A stretch of DNA of 64,000 nucleotides from Ignavibacteriales bacterium (GTDB lineage Bacteria; Bacteroidota; Ignavibacteria; Ignavibacteriales; Melioribacteraceae), in the NCBI GenBank assembly GCA_021740915.1, contig JAIOYW010000016.1, positions 41,573-105,572 on the forward strand. Reading direction: 5' to 3'. Positions 1-9,566 of the stretch are shown piece by piece. The notes below the pieces were generated by a model that saw only the letters and a program-made list of their open reading frames with translations, did no database searches and was not told the DNA's origin. Position 1 is the first letter of the stretch; each line of letters starts with the position of its first letter. The translations under genes were made by a program, and so were the position numbers.

Positions 1-1007
1 TTGTGATTGCCGCCCGATTTGAATCTGCTTTGAGACGATATGATCCGGCTTATAAAACAGAACTGCTTCCTTTGAAGAACAATAATCTCAGGGGAAATAC
101 AGCCAAAGATCGAAGAAGAAGAAGCAGATTGTATCTGCCGGGAAATGAACCCAAATTTTTCCCAAATGCCGGTTTACATGGTCCGGATGGGATCATTCTC
201 GATTTGGAAGACAGCGTATCTCCGGCTGAAAAAGACAGCGCACTTCTTCTTGTAAGGAATGCCCTGATCTCGACAGATTTTTATAGCGCTGAAAGGATGG
301 TAAGGATAAATCAGCTTCCTAAAGGTCTAACTGAATTACCGTTTTTGCTCCCTCATAATATTGATGTTGTTCTGCTCCCCAAATGCGAATCCGAAGATGA
401 TGTGAATTCCATCAGCACTTTTATTGAGGAATTTTGCATTACTAATGGTATTGATAGAAGGCCTTGGGTAATGCCGATAATAGAGAGCGCAAAGGGCGTT
501 TTGAATGCCTATAAGATAGCAACAGCTTCAGAACTGGTTTGTTCGCTAGCGGTGGGGCTTGAAGATTACACAGCCGATATTGGCACGAAGAGAACTAATG
601 AAGGAAATGAGAGCTTCTTCGCGCGCAGTATGATACTGAATGCGGCAAAAGCAGCCGGTATTCAGGCTATCGATACTGTTTTTTCTGATGTTGCAGACAT
701 GTCCGCGCTGAAGGAAAGTGTTTTAGAAGCTAAATCACTGGGATATGAAGGAAAAGGATGTATCCATCCACGTCAAATCCCGGTTATTCATGAAGCATTC
801 GCACCTGAAAGAACCGAAGTTGATAAGGCTATGAAAATAGTTGCTGCCTTCGAAAAAGCCAGGACAGAAGGAAGTGGAGTGGTTTCGCTCGGCAGTAAAA
901 TGATCGATATGCCGGTTGTTAAAAGAGCCCTCAGGCTAATTAATAATGCAGTCGCCGATGGGATGATACCAGCTGACTGGAACAGTGAAAAAGTTGATAA
1001 GGGATAA
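1..1007 (+). CDS. citE: Citrate lyase beta subunit fused to the acyl-carrier-protein tail (CitD-CitE), 5' truncated
   Basis: HpcH/HpaI-aldolase-type citrate lyase beta subunit, which cleaves the citryl thioester to oxaloacetate. The CitE part starts near visible residue 40 with an RSRLYLPGNEP motif, followed by DLED (residues 67-70) and a GLED-containing segment near 187. The first ~25 visible residues (IAARFESALRR) are not part of CitE; they resemble the C-terminal end of CitD (in E. coli, GALDCILRARLEALLAR). The reading frame is open to the left edge, so the GTG at position 3 is very probably internal and the real gene starts upstream as a citD-citE fusion. citF follows 5 bp after the stop, as expected for a citrate lyase operon. 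An alternative is an HpcH-type lyase acting on another acyl-CoA, but the citF neighbour argues for citrate. Confidence 0.85.
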   Translation, partial: VIAARFESALRRYDPAYKTELLPLKNNNLRGNTAKDRRRRSRLYLPGNEPKFFPNAGLHGPDGIILDLEDSVSPAEKDSALLLVRNALISTDFYSAERMVRINQLPKGLTELPFLLPHNIDVVLLPKCESEDDVNSISTFIEEFCITNGIDRRPWVMPIIESAKGVLNAYKIATASELVCSLAVGLEDYTADIGTKRTNEGNESFFARSMILNAAKAAGIQAIDTVFSDVADMSALKESVLEAKSLGYEGKGCIHPRQIPVIHEAFAPERTEVDKAMKIVAAFEKARTEGSGVVSLGSKMIDMPVVKRALRLINNAVADGMIPADWNSEKVDKG

Positions 1008-1012
1008 TCAGG

Positions 1013-2575
1013 ATGGAATTAATTAAGAACCACGCCGGCAGATTGGTACCAGATGAAGTTAATGGAGTTAAGTCGATACCATTTATGGGAGTAAATGGTT
1101 ATAAACCAACCGGGACAAAGATAGCAAAGAGCGTCAGAAGTTGTGTGGATTTCCCGCTGGATGGAAACAAAGTGGTTTCATCGCTTAAAGAAGCGCTTGT
1201 CAACAGCGGAATTAAAGATGGAATGACAATATCGACCCATCATCACCTTAGAAACGGTGATATACTAACTAATTATTTATTTGATATTATCAGTGAACTG
1301 GGCATAAAAGGAATACGATGGTTCCCTTCTGCGTCCTTCCCCTGCCATTCACATCTTATACCTTATCTTGATGATGGAACAATACATCATATTGAGGGCA
1401 GTATGAACGGACCTCTGGGGCGATACACCACTGAAGGGAATATGTCCGGTATGGGAGTATTGCGCTCACATGGTGGAAGATACCAGTCCATTCAGGATGG
1501 TGAAGTTGAAATAGATATTGCAGTTATTGCCGCTCCAACTGCCGACCCTTTTGGTAATGCAAACGGTGTGAATGGTCCTTCGGCTTGCGGTCCTCTTGGA
1601 TTTGCTCTTGCGGATTCGGAATATGCCCATAAAGTTATTGTAGTCACTGACAACCTCGTACCTTTTCCGTGTTACCCCTGGCACATTCAGGGAAACAATG
1701 TTGATTATGTTGTTAAGATTGATTCACTAGGCGATGCTTCAAAAATTGTCTCCGGAACTACTGAAGTTACAAAAAGCCCGGACAGACTCTTAATCGCTCA
1801 GTATGTTGCTGATTTTATTGAGAAAGCAGGAATCCTTAAGGATGGCTTCTCTTTTCAGGCTGGTGCCGGTGGTACAAATCTGGCATTTGCCCTGTACCTG
1901 AAAGAAAAAATGATCAAACAGGGAATTAAAGCAAGGTTTATAAGAGGCGGCAGCACCAAATATCTTGTGCAAATGCTTGAAGAAGGGCTGACTGATTATA
2001 TTTTGGACGGACAGACTTTTGATCTTGAAGGTGTACGATCAATGAGGGAAAACCCCGGGCACATTAATACAAGTCCATTCACAAGCTATAATTTCCATGG
2101 TAAAGGTAATTTCGCATCAATAATTGATGCAGTTGTGCTTGGAGCGACCGAAGTCGATGTTAATTTCAATGCTAATGTTGTCAGCCATTCCGATGGTTAT
2201 CTTTTACATGGGATTGGAGGCTGGCAGAATTGCCTTTATTCGAAGTGTACAATTTTGGCAATTCCTTCTTTCAGGGACAGAATTCCTGTAATCGTTGACG
2301 AGGTAACAACACTCTGCGGACCGGGAGAATTGGTGGACGTTATTGTAACAGAACGCGGGATTGCAATCAATCCTTTGCGTACCGATCTTCTCGAAGCGAC
2401 TGCGGGAAGTGGTCTCCCAATCAGAACGATATTAGAAATTCAGGCTGAAGTAAATAATATCTGCGGTGGCAAACCAGCAAAACCCCGGGTTGATAAAACT
2501 AAACCTGTGGCAGTCATTAAATGGGTTGACGGGACAATTCTTGATACTGTTTTCAAGGTTATTCCACAAAAATAA
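1013..2575 (+). CDS. citF: Citrate lyase alpha subunit (citrate:acetyl-ACP transferase)
   Basis: Full-length CitF (520 aa; the family is about 500-520). It transfers citrate onto the acetylated acyl carrier domain to give citryl-ACP and acetate, the first half-reaction of citrate lyase. It shows the CoA-transferase-like fold signatures of the family, including TISTHHHLRNGD near residue 75 and the SGMGVLRSHGGR region near 145. It sits 5 bp downstream of the citE part, so the two are co-transcribed. No citC ligase, citX/citG prosthetic-group genes or citrate transporter are seen in this window; they may lie upstream. Function is recognised by family resemblance and strongly supported by the pair. 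Confidence 0.93.
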   Translation: MELIKNHAGRLVPDEVNGVKSIPFMGVNGYKPTGTKIAKSVRSCVDFPLDGNKVVSSLKEALVNSGIKDGMTISTHHHLRNGDILTNYLFDIISELGIKGIRWFPSASFPCHSHLIPYLDDGTIHHIEGSMNGPLGRYTTEGNMSGMGVLRSHGGRYQSIQDGEVEIDIAVIAAPTADPFGNANGVNGPSACGPLGFALADSEYAHKVIVVTDNLVPFPCYPWHIQGNNVDYVVKIDSLGDASKIVSGTTEVTKSPDRLLIAQYVADFIEKAGILKDGFSFQAGAGGTNLAFALYLKEKMIKQGIKARFIRGGSTKYLVQMLEEGLTDYILDGQTFDLEGVRSMRENPGHINTSPFTSYNFHGKGNFASIIDAVVLGATEVDVNFNANVVSHSDGYLLHGIGGWQNCLYSKCTILAIPSFRDRIPVIVDEVTTLCGPGELVDVIVTERGIAINPLRTDLLEATAGSGLPIRTILEIQAEVNNICGGKPAKPRVDKTKPVAVIKWVDGTILDTVFKVIPQK

Positions 2576-2584
2576 GGATCACAA

Positions 2585-2857
2585 ATGGAAAAACTTATTA
2601 AAAATGCCAAAACATCTGCCGCAATAACAACAATTTTAGGAATCCTCGCGCTAACCTGGATCGTAATCGATTATTTTGTTCTTAAAGATATCCTGACCCA
2701 GATAACCGAGGGTATGTACTTCGAAAAAACACTTTTGACTATCGGTGGAATTGTTCTGATTTTATTCGTTTTCCTCGTTTTTATACAGACATACTATATC
2801 TTAAGAATGTCAGGCAAATTAGCAAATAAAGATGAAAATAAAAGGACTGAGGAATAA
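2585..2857 (+). CDS. Small two-helix membrane protein of unknown function
   Basis: 90-residue protein that I do not recognise. Two hydrophobic helices are visible, roughly residues 13-36 and 50-75, with a charged C-terminal tail (KLANKDENKRTEE). It starts 9 bp after the citF stop, so it is probably the last gene of the citrate lyase transcript. It could be an accessory membrane protein of that pathway, but nothing in the sequence says so. Its stop codon lies in the loop of the hairpin that ends the transcript. Confidence 0.7.
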   Translation: MEKLIKNAKTSAAITTILGILALTWIVIDYFVLKDILTQITEGMYFEKTLLTIGGIVLILFVFLVFIQTYYILRMSGKLANKDENKRTEE

Positions 2858-2869
2858 TCCTCAGTCCTT
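2842..2869. terminator. Bidirectional hairpin terminator between convergent genes
   Basis: A perfect 12-bp stem (AAGGACTGAGGA at 2842-2853 with its complement at 2858-2869) closes on a 4-nt ATAA loop. The TAA stop of the plus-strand gene lies in the loop and the TGA stop of the minus-strand nfeD lies in the 3' arm. Short A-runs to the left give a weak U-tract for minus-strand transcripts. It probably serves both convergent operons. Confidence 0.7.
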
Positions 2870-4180
2870 GACTTCTTCAACTACAATTCTTGACCCGGAG
2901 ACTTTTTTCACTATTACAGGGCTGTCATGTCCAATAAACTCCCCATCAGTCACCACATCAAAACGTCTGCCATCAATTACTGCTGTTCCAGCAGGACGTA
3001 AATCCGTATAGGAAATCCCTCTTAAACCAATCAACATTTCATTATTGTCGATGGATGAAATATAACCGGACGAGCTCTCAATATTAGTTGCTAAAATTAG
3101 TTTATGAAAAACTGAACTTTTTGGCAGGAAGCGTAAGAGGACAAAAATCAATACGCCTGAAATAATAAAAGTAACAGCAAGTTGAATTATAGCAGCAGAA
3201 ATCAGGCTGCCGTCAATTTTGTCAAGATCAGACACGAGTCCGAGAAATATGCCGCCGACCATCATAGTAATCCCCAGTATTCCAAATATTCCGAATCCAG
3301 GGACAAAGAATATTTCGACGATCAAAAATACAACGCCTGCAAAAAATAGTAATATTTCAAGCCACGAAACCAGTTCAAGTATAAAACCTGAACCGAAGAA
3401 TAGGGCTAAAGCTATTACTGCTGCTGTTCCAGGCAGACCCCAGCCCGGGGTTTTTATTTCAGTAAATAGTCCGACCAGTGCAACCATGATCAATAGTGAA
3501 GAAATTACAGGATTGGAAAGAAACCTTACGACTGATTCACCCCAGTTTTCTTTCGACTCAATAATTTCATAGGATTTAATGCCGAAGGCACTTAATGCAG
3601 AATCCAGATCTGAGACCACTGTATCGGCGAATCCAAACTTTTTCGCCTCTTCAGATGTGAGTGTAATAAGCTTATCCTTTCCAACAAGACCCTGTACTTC
3701 AACTGTCTCATCAACCATACCCTCGGCAATATCTGTCCTTCGACCATTTTTTTCAGCAGTGGCACGCATTTCGGAACGCATATATGATTGATATTTTTCA
3801 GATTGCTTCTTCCCTTCCTGATCAACGACAGTTGTCGCACCGATAGATGCACCAGGTACCATAACTATTTTATTACAGGAAATTGAGATTAGTGCACCCG
3901 CAGAAATAGCTCTCTTATCAATAAATGCTATTGTCATAACCTTACTGTTCATGATAGCATCTTTAATCTGAGTAGCTGCATCAACTCTACCGCCAAAAGT
4001 ATTGATCCGGAAAACGATCGCATCTGCGAGGTCTGCTTCTGCGGTCTCAACTATTCGTTTCACATAGGGAGCAAGTCCAAGGTCAATATCTCCTTCAATG
4101 ATCCCGAGATATACTTTGGAAGTTTGCCCCTGCAGACCAAAGGCCAGACCGAATAACAAAAAGAATAAAAATTTTTTCAT
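2861..4180 (-). CDS. nfeD: NfeD-family membrane-bound ClpP-class serine protease
   Basis: NfeD/NodD-type protein with a ClpP-like serine protease domain, a polytopic membrane region and a C-terminal OB-fold; members cleave membrane proteins such as stomatin partners. I chose the ATG at 4180 (439 aa) because a GGGGGTG ribosome site precedes it and a signal peptide (MKKFLFFLLFGLAFGLQGQ) follows; longer frames overlap speB. The protease domain shows TFGGRVDAA (residues 61-69) and the Ser-containing RAISAGA motif with Ser93. Membrane helices lie about residues 225-360, and the OB-fold covers roughly the last 70 residues (GLRGISYTDLRPAGTAVIDGR). No stomatin/flotillin partner gene is seen next to it. 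Confidence 0.9.
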   Translation of the reverse strand: MKKFLFFLLFGLAFGLQGQTSKVYLGIIEGDIDLGLAPYVKRIVETAEADLADAIVFRINTFGGRVDAATQIKDAIMNSKVMTIAFIDKRAISAGALISISCNKIVMVPGASIGATTVVDQEGKKQSEKYQSYMRSEMRATAEKNGRRTDIAEGMVDETVEVQGLVGKDKLITLTSEEAKKFGFADTVVSDLDSALSAFGIKSYEIIESKENWGESVVRFLSNPVISSLLIMVALVGLFTEIKTPGWGLPGTAAVIALALFFGSGFILELVSWLEILLFFAGVVFLIVEIFFVPGFGIFGILGITMMVGGIFLGLVSDLDKIDGSLISAAIIQLAVTFIISGVLIFVLLRFLPKSSVFHKLILATNIESSSGYISSIDNNEMLIGLRGISYTDLRPAGTAVIDGRRFDVVTDGEFIGHDSPVIVKKVSGSRIVVEEVKD

Positions 4181-4202
4181 TTCACCCCCATATCCGCGTT
4201 TA

Positions 4203-5114
4203 TTACGCTTTACCCGCATAATAAACATAATTAAGTATTTTATATACAAGTTTCGCGGTCATAAAGTTTGAATATGATTCATTCTTTTTGGGCGCAAGTT
4301 CAACCACATCGAATCCGACTATTTTACGTTTTGAGGCGACAAGCCTGATCAGATCGAGAGCTTCATCCCACCATAACCCTCCCGGTTCAGGAGTACCTGT
4401 CGCCGGTATCACAGAAGGATCCAGACCATCAACATCAAATGTAAGATACACATTTTGCCCAAGATCATTTACAACAGAATTCATCCAGTTGGCACCATAT
4501 TCGTTTCGTCGTATCCCCCTGGCATAATATGATTTGATATTATTCGTTACCCTGAAATCATATTCTTCTTTACATTGTGCCCTTATTCCTACCTGAACAA
4601 TTCTTTTACTCAGCTCAGAAACTCTTGCCATAACACTTGCATGTGAACTTTTCGATCCTTCGTACTCATCACGCAGATCCGAATGAGCATCGATCTGAAG
4701 AATGGAAAGATTCTCAAACATTTCATAATGAGCCTTTACCGGAGCAATAGAAAGAGAATGCTCGCCGCCCAGAGTTACAACATATTTTTTATCGAGCAGA
4801 AGATTTCTGACATTAGAATAAATGGAGGCAATAGCTTTTTCAGCAGTCATACCTTTGAATGACAGAGACTCAAGAGTACAAATCCCCTTATCAAAGCAGA
4901 GCTGTTTACCGAGTTCTTCGTCAAAAAATTCAACAAAATGTGAAGCATTAATTATTTCCTGAGGTCCGTTGGCAGTTCCTTTTCCGTAACTGACAGTTTT
5001 CTCCAATGGCGCCTGAAGAATAACTATTTCCGATCCATTATAGGACGAAACCTTTCCCGGGATTGCAAGAAAATTCTCTTCTTCCCCTAAAACGCGCATT
5101 TGTTCTTCTTTCAT
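4203..5114 (-). CDS. speB: Agmatinase (ureohydrolase family)
   Basis: Hydrolyses agmatine to putrescine and urea using a binuclear manganese centre. The metal-binding signatures are present: GGEHS (residues 116-120), DAHSDLR (142-148) and FDVDGLDPS (226-234). Length (303 aa) is normal for SpeB. Its ATG overlaps the yajC stop by one base, so the two are translationally coupled. No arginine decarboxylase (speA) is seen nearby, so agmatine would have to come from elsewhere. Arginase or guanidinobutyrase are less likely alternatives within the same family. Confidence 0.88.
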   Translation of the reverse strand: MKEEQMRVLGEEENFLAIPGKVSSYNGSEIVILQAPLEKTVSYGKGTANGPQEIINASHFVEFFDEELGKQLCFDKGICTLESLSFKGMTAEKAIASIYSNVRNLLLDKKYVVTLGGEHSLSIAPVKAHYEMFENLSILQIDAHSDLRDEYEGSKSSHASVMARVSELSKRIVQVGIRAQCKEEYDFRVTNNIKSYYARGIRRNEYGANWMNSVVNDLGQNVYLTFDVDGLDPSVIPATGTPEPGGLWWDEALDLIRLVASKRKIVGFDVVELAPKKNESYSNFMTAKLVYKILNYVYYAGKA

Positions 5115-5440
5115 TAAAGAGTGGCTTCTTCTTTGGAAGCGGTTACATTAGCAATTGCAGACCGCTCAAATTTAAGTTTAATATTATTTCCGGCATCCAG
5201 TAAACATGTTTTTTCATCAAGTCCTGCTATGGTAGCATGAAGACCGCTGCTTGTAACTACTTTATCACCTTTTTTAAGATTGCTAAGCAGTTTTTCTCTT
5301 TCTTTCGCTTTTTTCTGCTGTGGACGAATGATCATAAAATAAAATATCGCAAATATTGCAGCAAACATTATTAGAGTGCTGATCATGCTTGATCCTGCTC
5401 CATCTCCCGGAGGTGGAGCCATTGCTAACAGTATATCCAT
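5114..5440 (-). CDS. yajC: Sec translocon accessory protein YajC
   Basis: YajC, a single-pass inner-membrane subunit of the SecDF-YajC holotranslocon. 108 aa with one hydrophobic helix (about residues 20-42) followed by the diagnostic PQQKKAKEREKLLSNLKKGDKV segment in two pieces and a beta-rich cytosolic tail. It lies directly after tgt (9 bp), an arrangement known from many bacteria (tgt-yajC-secDF), but secD and secF are not here; speB takes their place. Confidence 0.95.
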   Translation of the reverse strand: MDILLAMAPPPGDGAGSSMISTLIMFAAIFAIFYFMIIRPQQKKAKEREKLLSNLKKGDKVVTSSGLHATIAGLDEKTCLLDAGNNIKLKFERSAIANVTASKEEATL

Positions 5441-5449
5441 TGTATTCCT

Positions 5450-6592
<1,143 letters not shown>

Positions 6593-6973
6593 CTACCTCT
6601 GTGAGTCCGATATCTTAACGAATTTGTTGAAAAGATACCTGCGTTTGGCGATAAAATGGTAGAACCGGTCTCTTATTTTCTCGGGAATAAACCGAAATAT
6701 GTAAAACAGATTATAAGGGAATCCCATTTTTTTCAATATTGCCAGGATGGCTGTTGATTCAGACAACGATTTTTCCTTACCGATTAAATAGACAGATCGC
6801 AGAAATTCATCTGAATGTATTCCGTTGAAAATTTTGCTTTTTATACTCAACGCGGGAATAAAAATGAGATCGTCCTCTGCCACACGTTTTTTCAAGAAAC
6901 TGATTCCGTTATTACAGATTCCGCATTCGGAATCATATACTAATATTTCCGGAGAATTTTTATGATCATCCAT
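6593..6973 (-). CDS. DCC-family thiol-disulfide oxidoreductase-like protein (DUF393)
   Basis: Small protein with the DCC signature VYDSECGICN: Asp14, Cys17 and Cys20 counted from the ATG at 6973 (126 aa). That ATG is preferred over a TTG further upstream because the family normally begins just before this motif. The start overlaps the end of the upstream CNNM-type gene by 8 bp. The family is predicted to have a thioredoxin-like role, but no substrate is known. Confidence 0.85.
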   Translation of the reverse strand: MDDHKNSPEILVYDSECGICNNGISFLKKRVAEDDLIFIPALSIKSKIFNGIHSDEFLRSVYLIGKEKSLSESTAILAILKKMGFPYNLFYIFRFIPEKIRDRFYHFIAKRRYLFNKFVKISDSQR

Positions 6974-8213
6974 GCAGGTATTCTTCCAGTTTTTCAGGGT
7001 CAGCCCAGAGCTTAACCAATTCAACTCTTGTACGATTCGAACTTAATATTACTATTTTGAAATGATCAAGATTAAGAATTTCGCCCTTGAGTGGAATCCT
7101 GCCTGTTTTATATGTCAGATAACCTCCTATAGTTTCATAATCCCCTTCCGGGATTCTTAGATCAAACTCTTCATTGATATAGTCGATTTCAACTTTTCCA
7201 CTTATTACATAAGTATTTTCGTCAGTTCTTTTACAAACCGCTTCATCTGTATCGTATTCATCTTTAATATCGCCCAGCATTTCCTCTAATATATCTTCAA
7301 CGGTAACTATTCCGGCAGTACCGCCAAATTCGTCAATAACGACAGCAATAGATATTCTTTTATCAAGGAATTCATTGAGCATGTCCAGACTTTTTTTAGT
7401 ATCTGGGACGAAGTTAACTTCCCTGAGCATTGATTTCAGATCCCTGGGGTTGGTAAAAATATCATTGATATAAACCATTCCCTTAATATTATCAAGATTA
7501 TCCTCATAGACAGGCAGCTTTGAATATCCGGATTGAACGAAAACGTCAATTACCTCATTTATTGAGGAAGTTATATCTATTCCGACTATTTCTGTTCTTG
7601 GAGTTATCGTTTCATAAATGCGTTGGTCTTTAAGATCCATCACCCTTGAAATCAGATCATATTCTTCTTCCCTAACATTCCCTGCTTCACTGCTCTCGTC
7701 AAGAAGGTCTTTGATGTCCGTCTTATCGAAAAGCTGCATAGCACTTTCACTATCAATTTTTTTAGTGCTTGTAAGCAGACTTGAAATCGAAGATGTCACC
7801 TTAACAATCGGATAAAAAGCGATGGACAAAATCCTTACAGGAATCGCAGACACGGTAACAAAACTATCCGCCATCTCTCTGGCTATATATTTCGGTATCA
7901 ATTCACCAAAAAATAAAAGAATAACAGTGGAGACTAACAGAACATGGAAATCTGACATACCAAATTTTGCAACAAGAAAAATAGTAATCAGAGAAGCAAA
8001 TGATATATTGACTACATTATTTGATATCAGGATGGTAGAGAAAAATATTTCAGGTTTTTTTAGGAAATAAAAGGCTGTTTTTGCAGAAAACTGATTCTTC
8101 CTTGCTCTGATTTCAATTTTAATTTTATTCGAAACAACGAATGCAAGTTCTGAAGCTGAAAAGAATCCGCTTAAAACGATCAGAGTAAATAATACAAAAA
8201 CTTCTTGAACCAT
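6966..8213 (-). CDS. CNNM/CorC-type membrane protein with DUF21, CBS pair and transporter-associated domain
   Basis: Domains in order: DUF21 with about four membrane helices (residues 1-185), a CBS pair (about 200-320, containing ETITPRTEIVGID and IAVVIDEFGGTAGIVT) and a CorC_HlyC domain (about 335-412). The family is often labelled hemolysin, but members are mostly linked to magnesium or divalent-cation export; in Bacteroidota the paralog GldE takes part in gliding. No gldD is adjacent, so I prefer the generic name. Length 415 aa is typical. Confidence 0.9.
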   Translation of the reverse strand: MVQEVFVLFTLIVLSGFFSASELAFVVSNKIKIEIRARKNQFSAKTAFYFLKKPEIFFSTILISNNVVNISFASLITIFLVAKFGMSDFHVLLVSTVILLFFGELIPKYIAREMADSFVTVSAIPVRILSIAFYPIVKVTSSISSLLTSTKKIDSESAMQLFDKTDIKDLLDESSEAGNVREEEYDLISRVMDLKDQRIYETITPRTEIVGIDITSSINEVIDVFVQSGYSKLPVYEDNLDNIKGMVYINDIFTNPRDLKSMLREVNFVPDTKKSLDMLNEFLDKRISIAVVIDEFGGTAGIVTVEDILEEMLGDIKDEYDTDEAVCKRTDENTYVISGKVEIDYINEEFDLRIPEGDYETIGGYLTYKTGRIPLKGEILNLDHFKIVILSSNRTRVELVKLWADPEKLEEYLHG

Positions 8214-8219
8214 CTGGAA

Positions 8220-8687
8220 TTAATATACTTTATTAATAATTAAATCACTTATTCTAATATAATACTTTTCGGGCTCTGAGAGTTCCAGAATGAGACTGAC
8301 TGTCTGTTCAAGATTAATTCCGGAATCGAATCGTAAATCCCCGGGTGAATGAATCATCTGAGTGAGAGGATTACCATCGTATGCAGTTCGTCCAACAATT
8401 GGAATAACTTTGTAGAGTACAATGTCATTCTGTAGAATTGCTACGGTTTGAATTTTCATTGATCCACTATAGTTACTGCTATCAGGAGAAATAATTTCTG
8501 TTGAAAAATGAAAGGTTGGAACTCCTCCCGGCATAAAATTCACCCATACTTCAGTTTTTCCGATCCTGAATGAGTCATTTTGTTTTACAGGTAATAAAAT
8601 GTTTTGTTGTCCATTCTGAATCCTGGGATGCGATGAACAAAAAGTGATCATGAGAATCAGAGGAAGTACTAATAACACTCTGAGCAT
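8220..8687 (-). CDS. Putative lipoprotein, unknown function
   Basis: 155-residue protein with a hydrophobic start and a Cys at residue 17 (MLRVLLVLPLILMITFC); Phe before the Cys makes the lipobox imperfect, so a simple signal peptide is possible. The rest is predicted beta-rich, with no family that I recognise. It begins one base before the stop of the preceding ubiA-type gene ends, so it belongs to that operon. Likely envelope-located. Confidence 0.65.
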   Translation of the reverse strand: MLRVLLVLPLILMITFCSSHPRIQNGQQNILLPVKQNDSFRIGKTEVWVNFMPGGVPTFHFSTEIISPDSSNYSGSMKIQTVAILQNDIVLYKVIPIVGRTAYDGNPLTQMIHSPGDLRFDSGINLEQTVSLILELSEPEKYYIRISDLIINKVY

Positions 8688-9566
8688 TTATAATCTGCTT
8701 TGAAAATAAATCACAACAATCACATAAACTGAATAAAGAAAAATATTTAAAATCATCGGAACATCCGTCAGAATGAGCTCAACAGCATTTTCACTTTTAC
8801 TTTTCTTAAAAACAAGATACATAAACCTGAATATTCCGAATATTACAAAGATCGTCGAATAGACTAGATTTTCAGTGTTGAAATTCGCAACTGTTTTTGG
8901 GGAAACTGTATATAATGCATACGATAGAATAACTCCGGCAGCTGAGATCGAAGATACCTGATCAATAAAATATAAACTGTACTCTTCAAGCACTTTTCTG
9001 GTTTTCGGCCCGGTGGTGACATAAATCAACTCAGAACGCCTTTTCATCACTGCCAGGAAAAGGGAAATAAATAGTGTGGTAAGAATAAGCCAGCTGCTGA
9101 GCGGAACCATAATAATAAAACCCCCGCCCATCACTCTTAACATAAAGCCTCCGGCTATGCACATAAGATCAAGGATGACCATATGTTTAAATATCATTGT
9201 ATAGGCGACATTAAGTAGAATATAGACTATAATAGCGAGAATAAATTTAATATTTGTAAGAAACAGGAGTAAAACGAGTATGAGTGAAAGAACGGAGAGA
9301 AAAATCACTGCATTCCGAACAGGAACAATTCCGCTGGCTATCGGCCTGAATTTTTTTACAGGGTGAGCCCTGTCTGCTTCTGCATCTATAATATCATTAA
9401 AAATATATACAATACTCGAAACAATAGAAAATATTACAAATCCAAGTGCGACTTCACGAAGATAATTTATTCCGAAGAAGTGTTTCGAAAAAAGAACTGG
9501 CGCAAAAACGAATAAATTCTTGATCCAGTGCGAAGTCCGAAGGAGCCTTACATAAGGTTTAAGCAT
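8688..9566 (-). CDS. UbiA-family prenyltransferase, decaprenyl-phosphate phosphoribosyltransferase-like
   Basis: Polytopic membrane enzyme with the UbiA aspartate motif NDIIDAEAD (residues 57-65), followed by HPVKKFRPIASG, which is typical of the branch that moves phosphoribose from PRPP to polyprenyl phosphate (DPPR synthase). About eight helices, 292 aa. In actinobacteria the product feeds arabinan synthesis; in this lineage the role is unclear and no DprE-like epimerase is seen nearby. It overlaps the upstream mutase gene by one base. A quinone or haem prenyltransferase is a less likely alternative. Confidence 0.82.
   Translation of the reverse strand: MLKPYVRLLRTSHWIKNLFVFAPVLFSKHFFGINYLREVALGFVIFSIVSSIVYIFNDIIDAEADRAHPVKKFRPIASGIVPVRNAVIFLSVLSLILVLLLFLTNIKFILAIIVYILLNVAYTMIFKHMVILDLMCIAGGFMLRVMGGGFIIMVPLSSWLILTTLFISLFLAVMKRRSELIYVTTGPKTRKVLEEYSLYFIDQVSSISAAGVILSYALYTVSPKTVANFNTENLVYSTIFVIFGIFRFMYLVFKKSKSENAVELILTDVPMILNIFLYSVYVIVVIYFQSRL

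Noticed and set aside
3..5. GTG at position 3 as the true start of the citrate lyase beta gene
   Set aside because: The reading frame stays open to the edge and the first residues look like CitD, so the gene begins outside the window.
3219..3572. Open frame on the plus strand opposite nfeD
   Set aside because: It is a Ser/Pro/Thr-rich antisense shadow of the well-supported nfeD gene, with no ribosome site or family resemblance.
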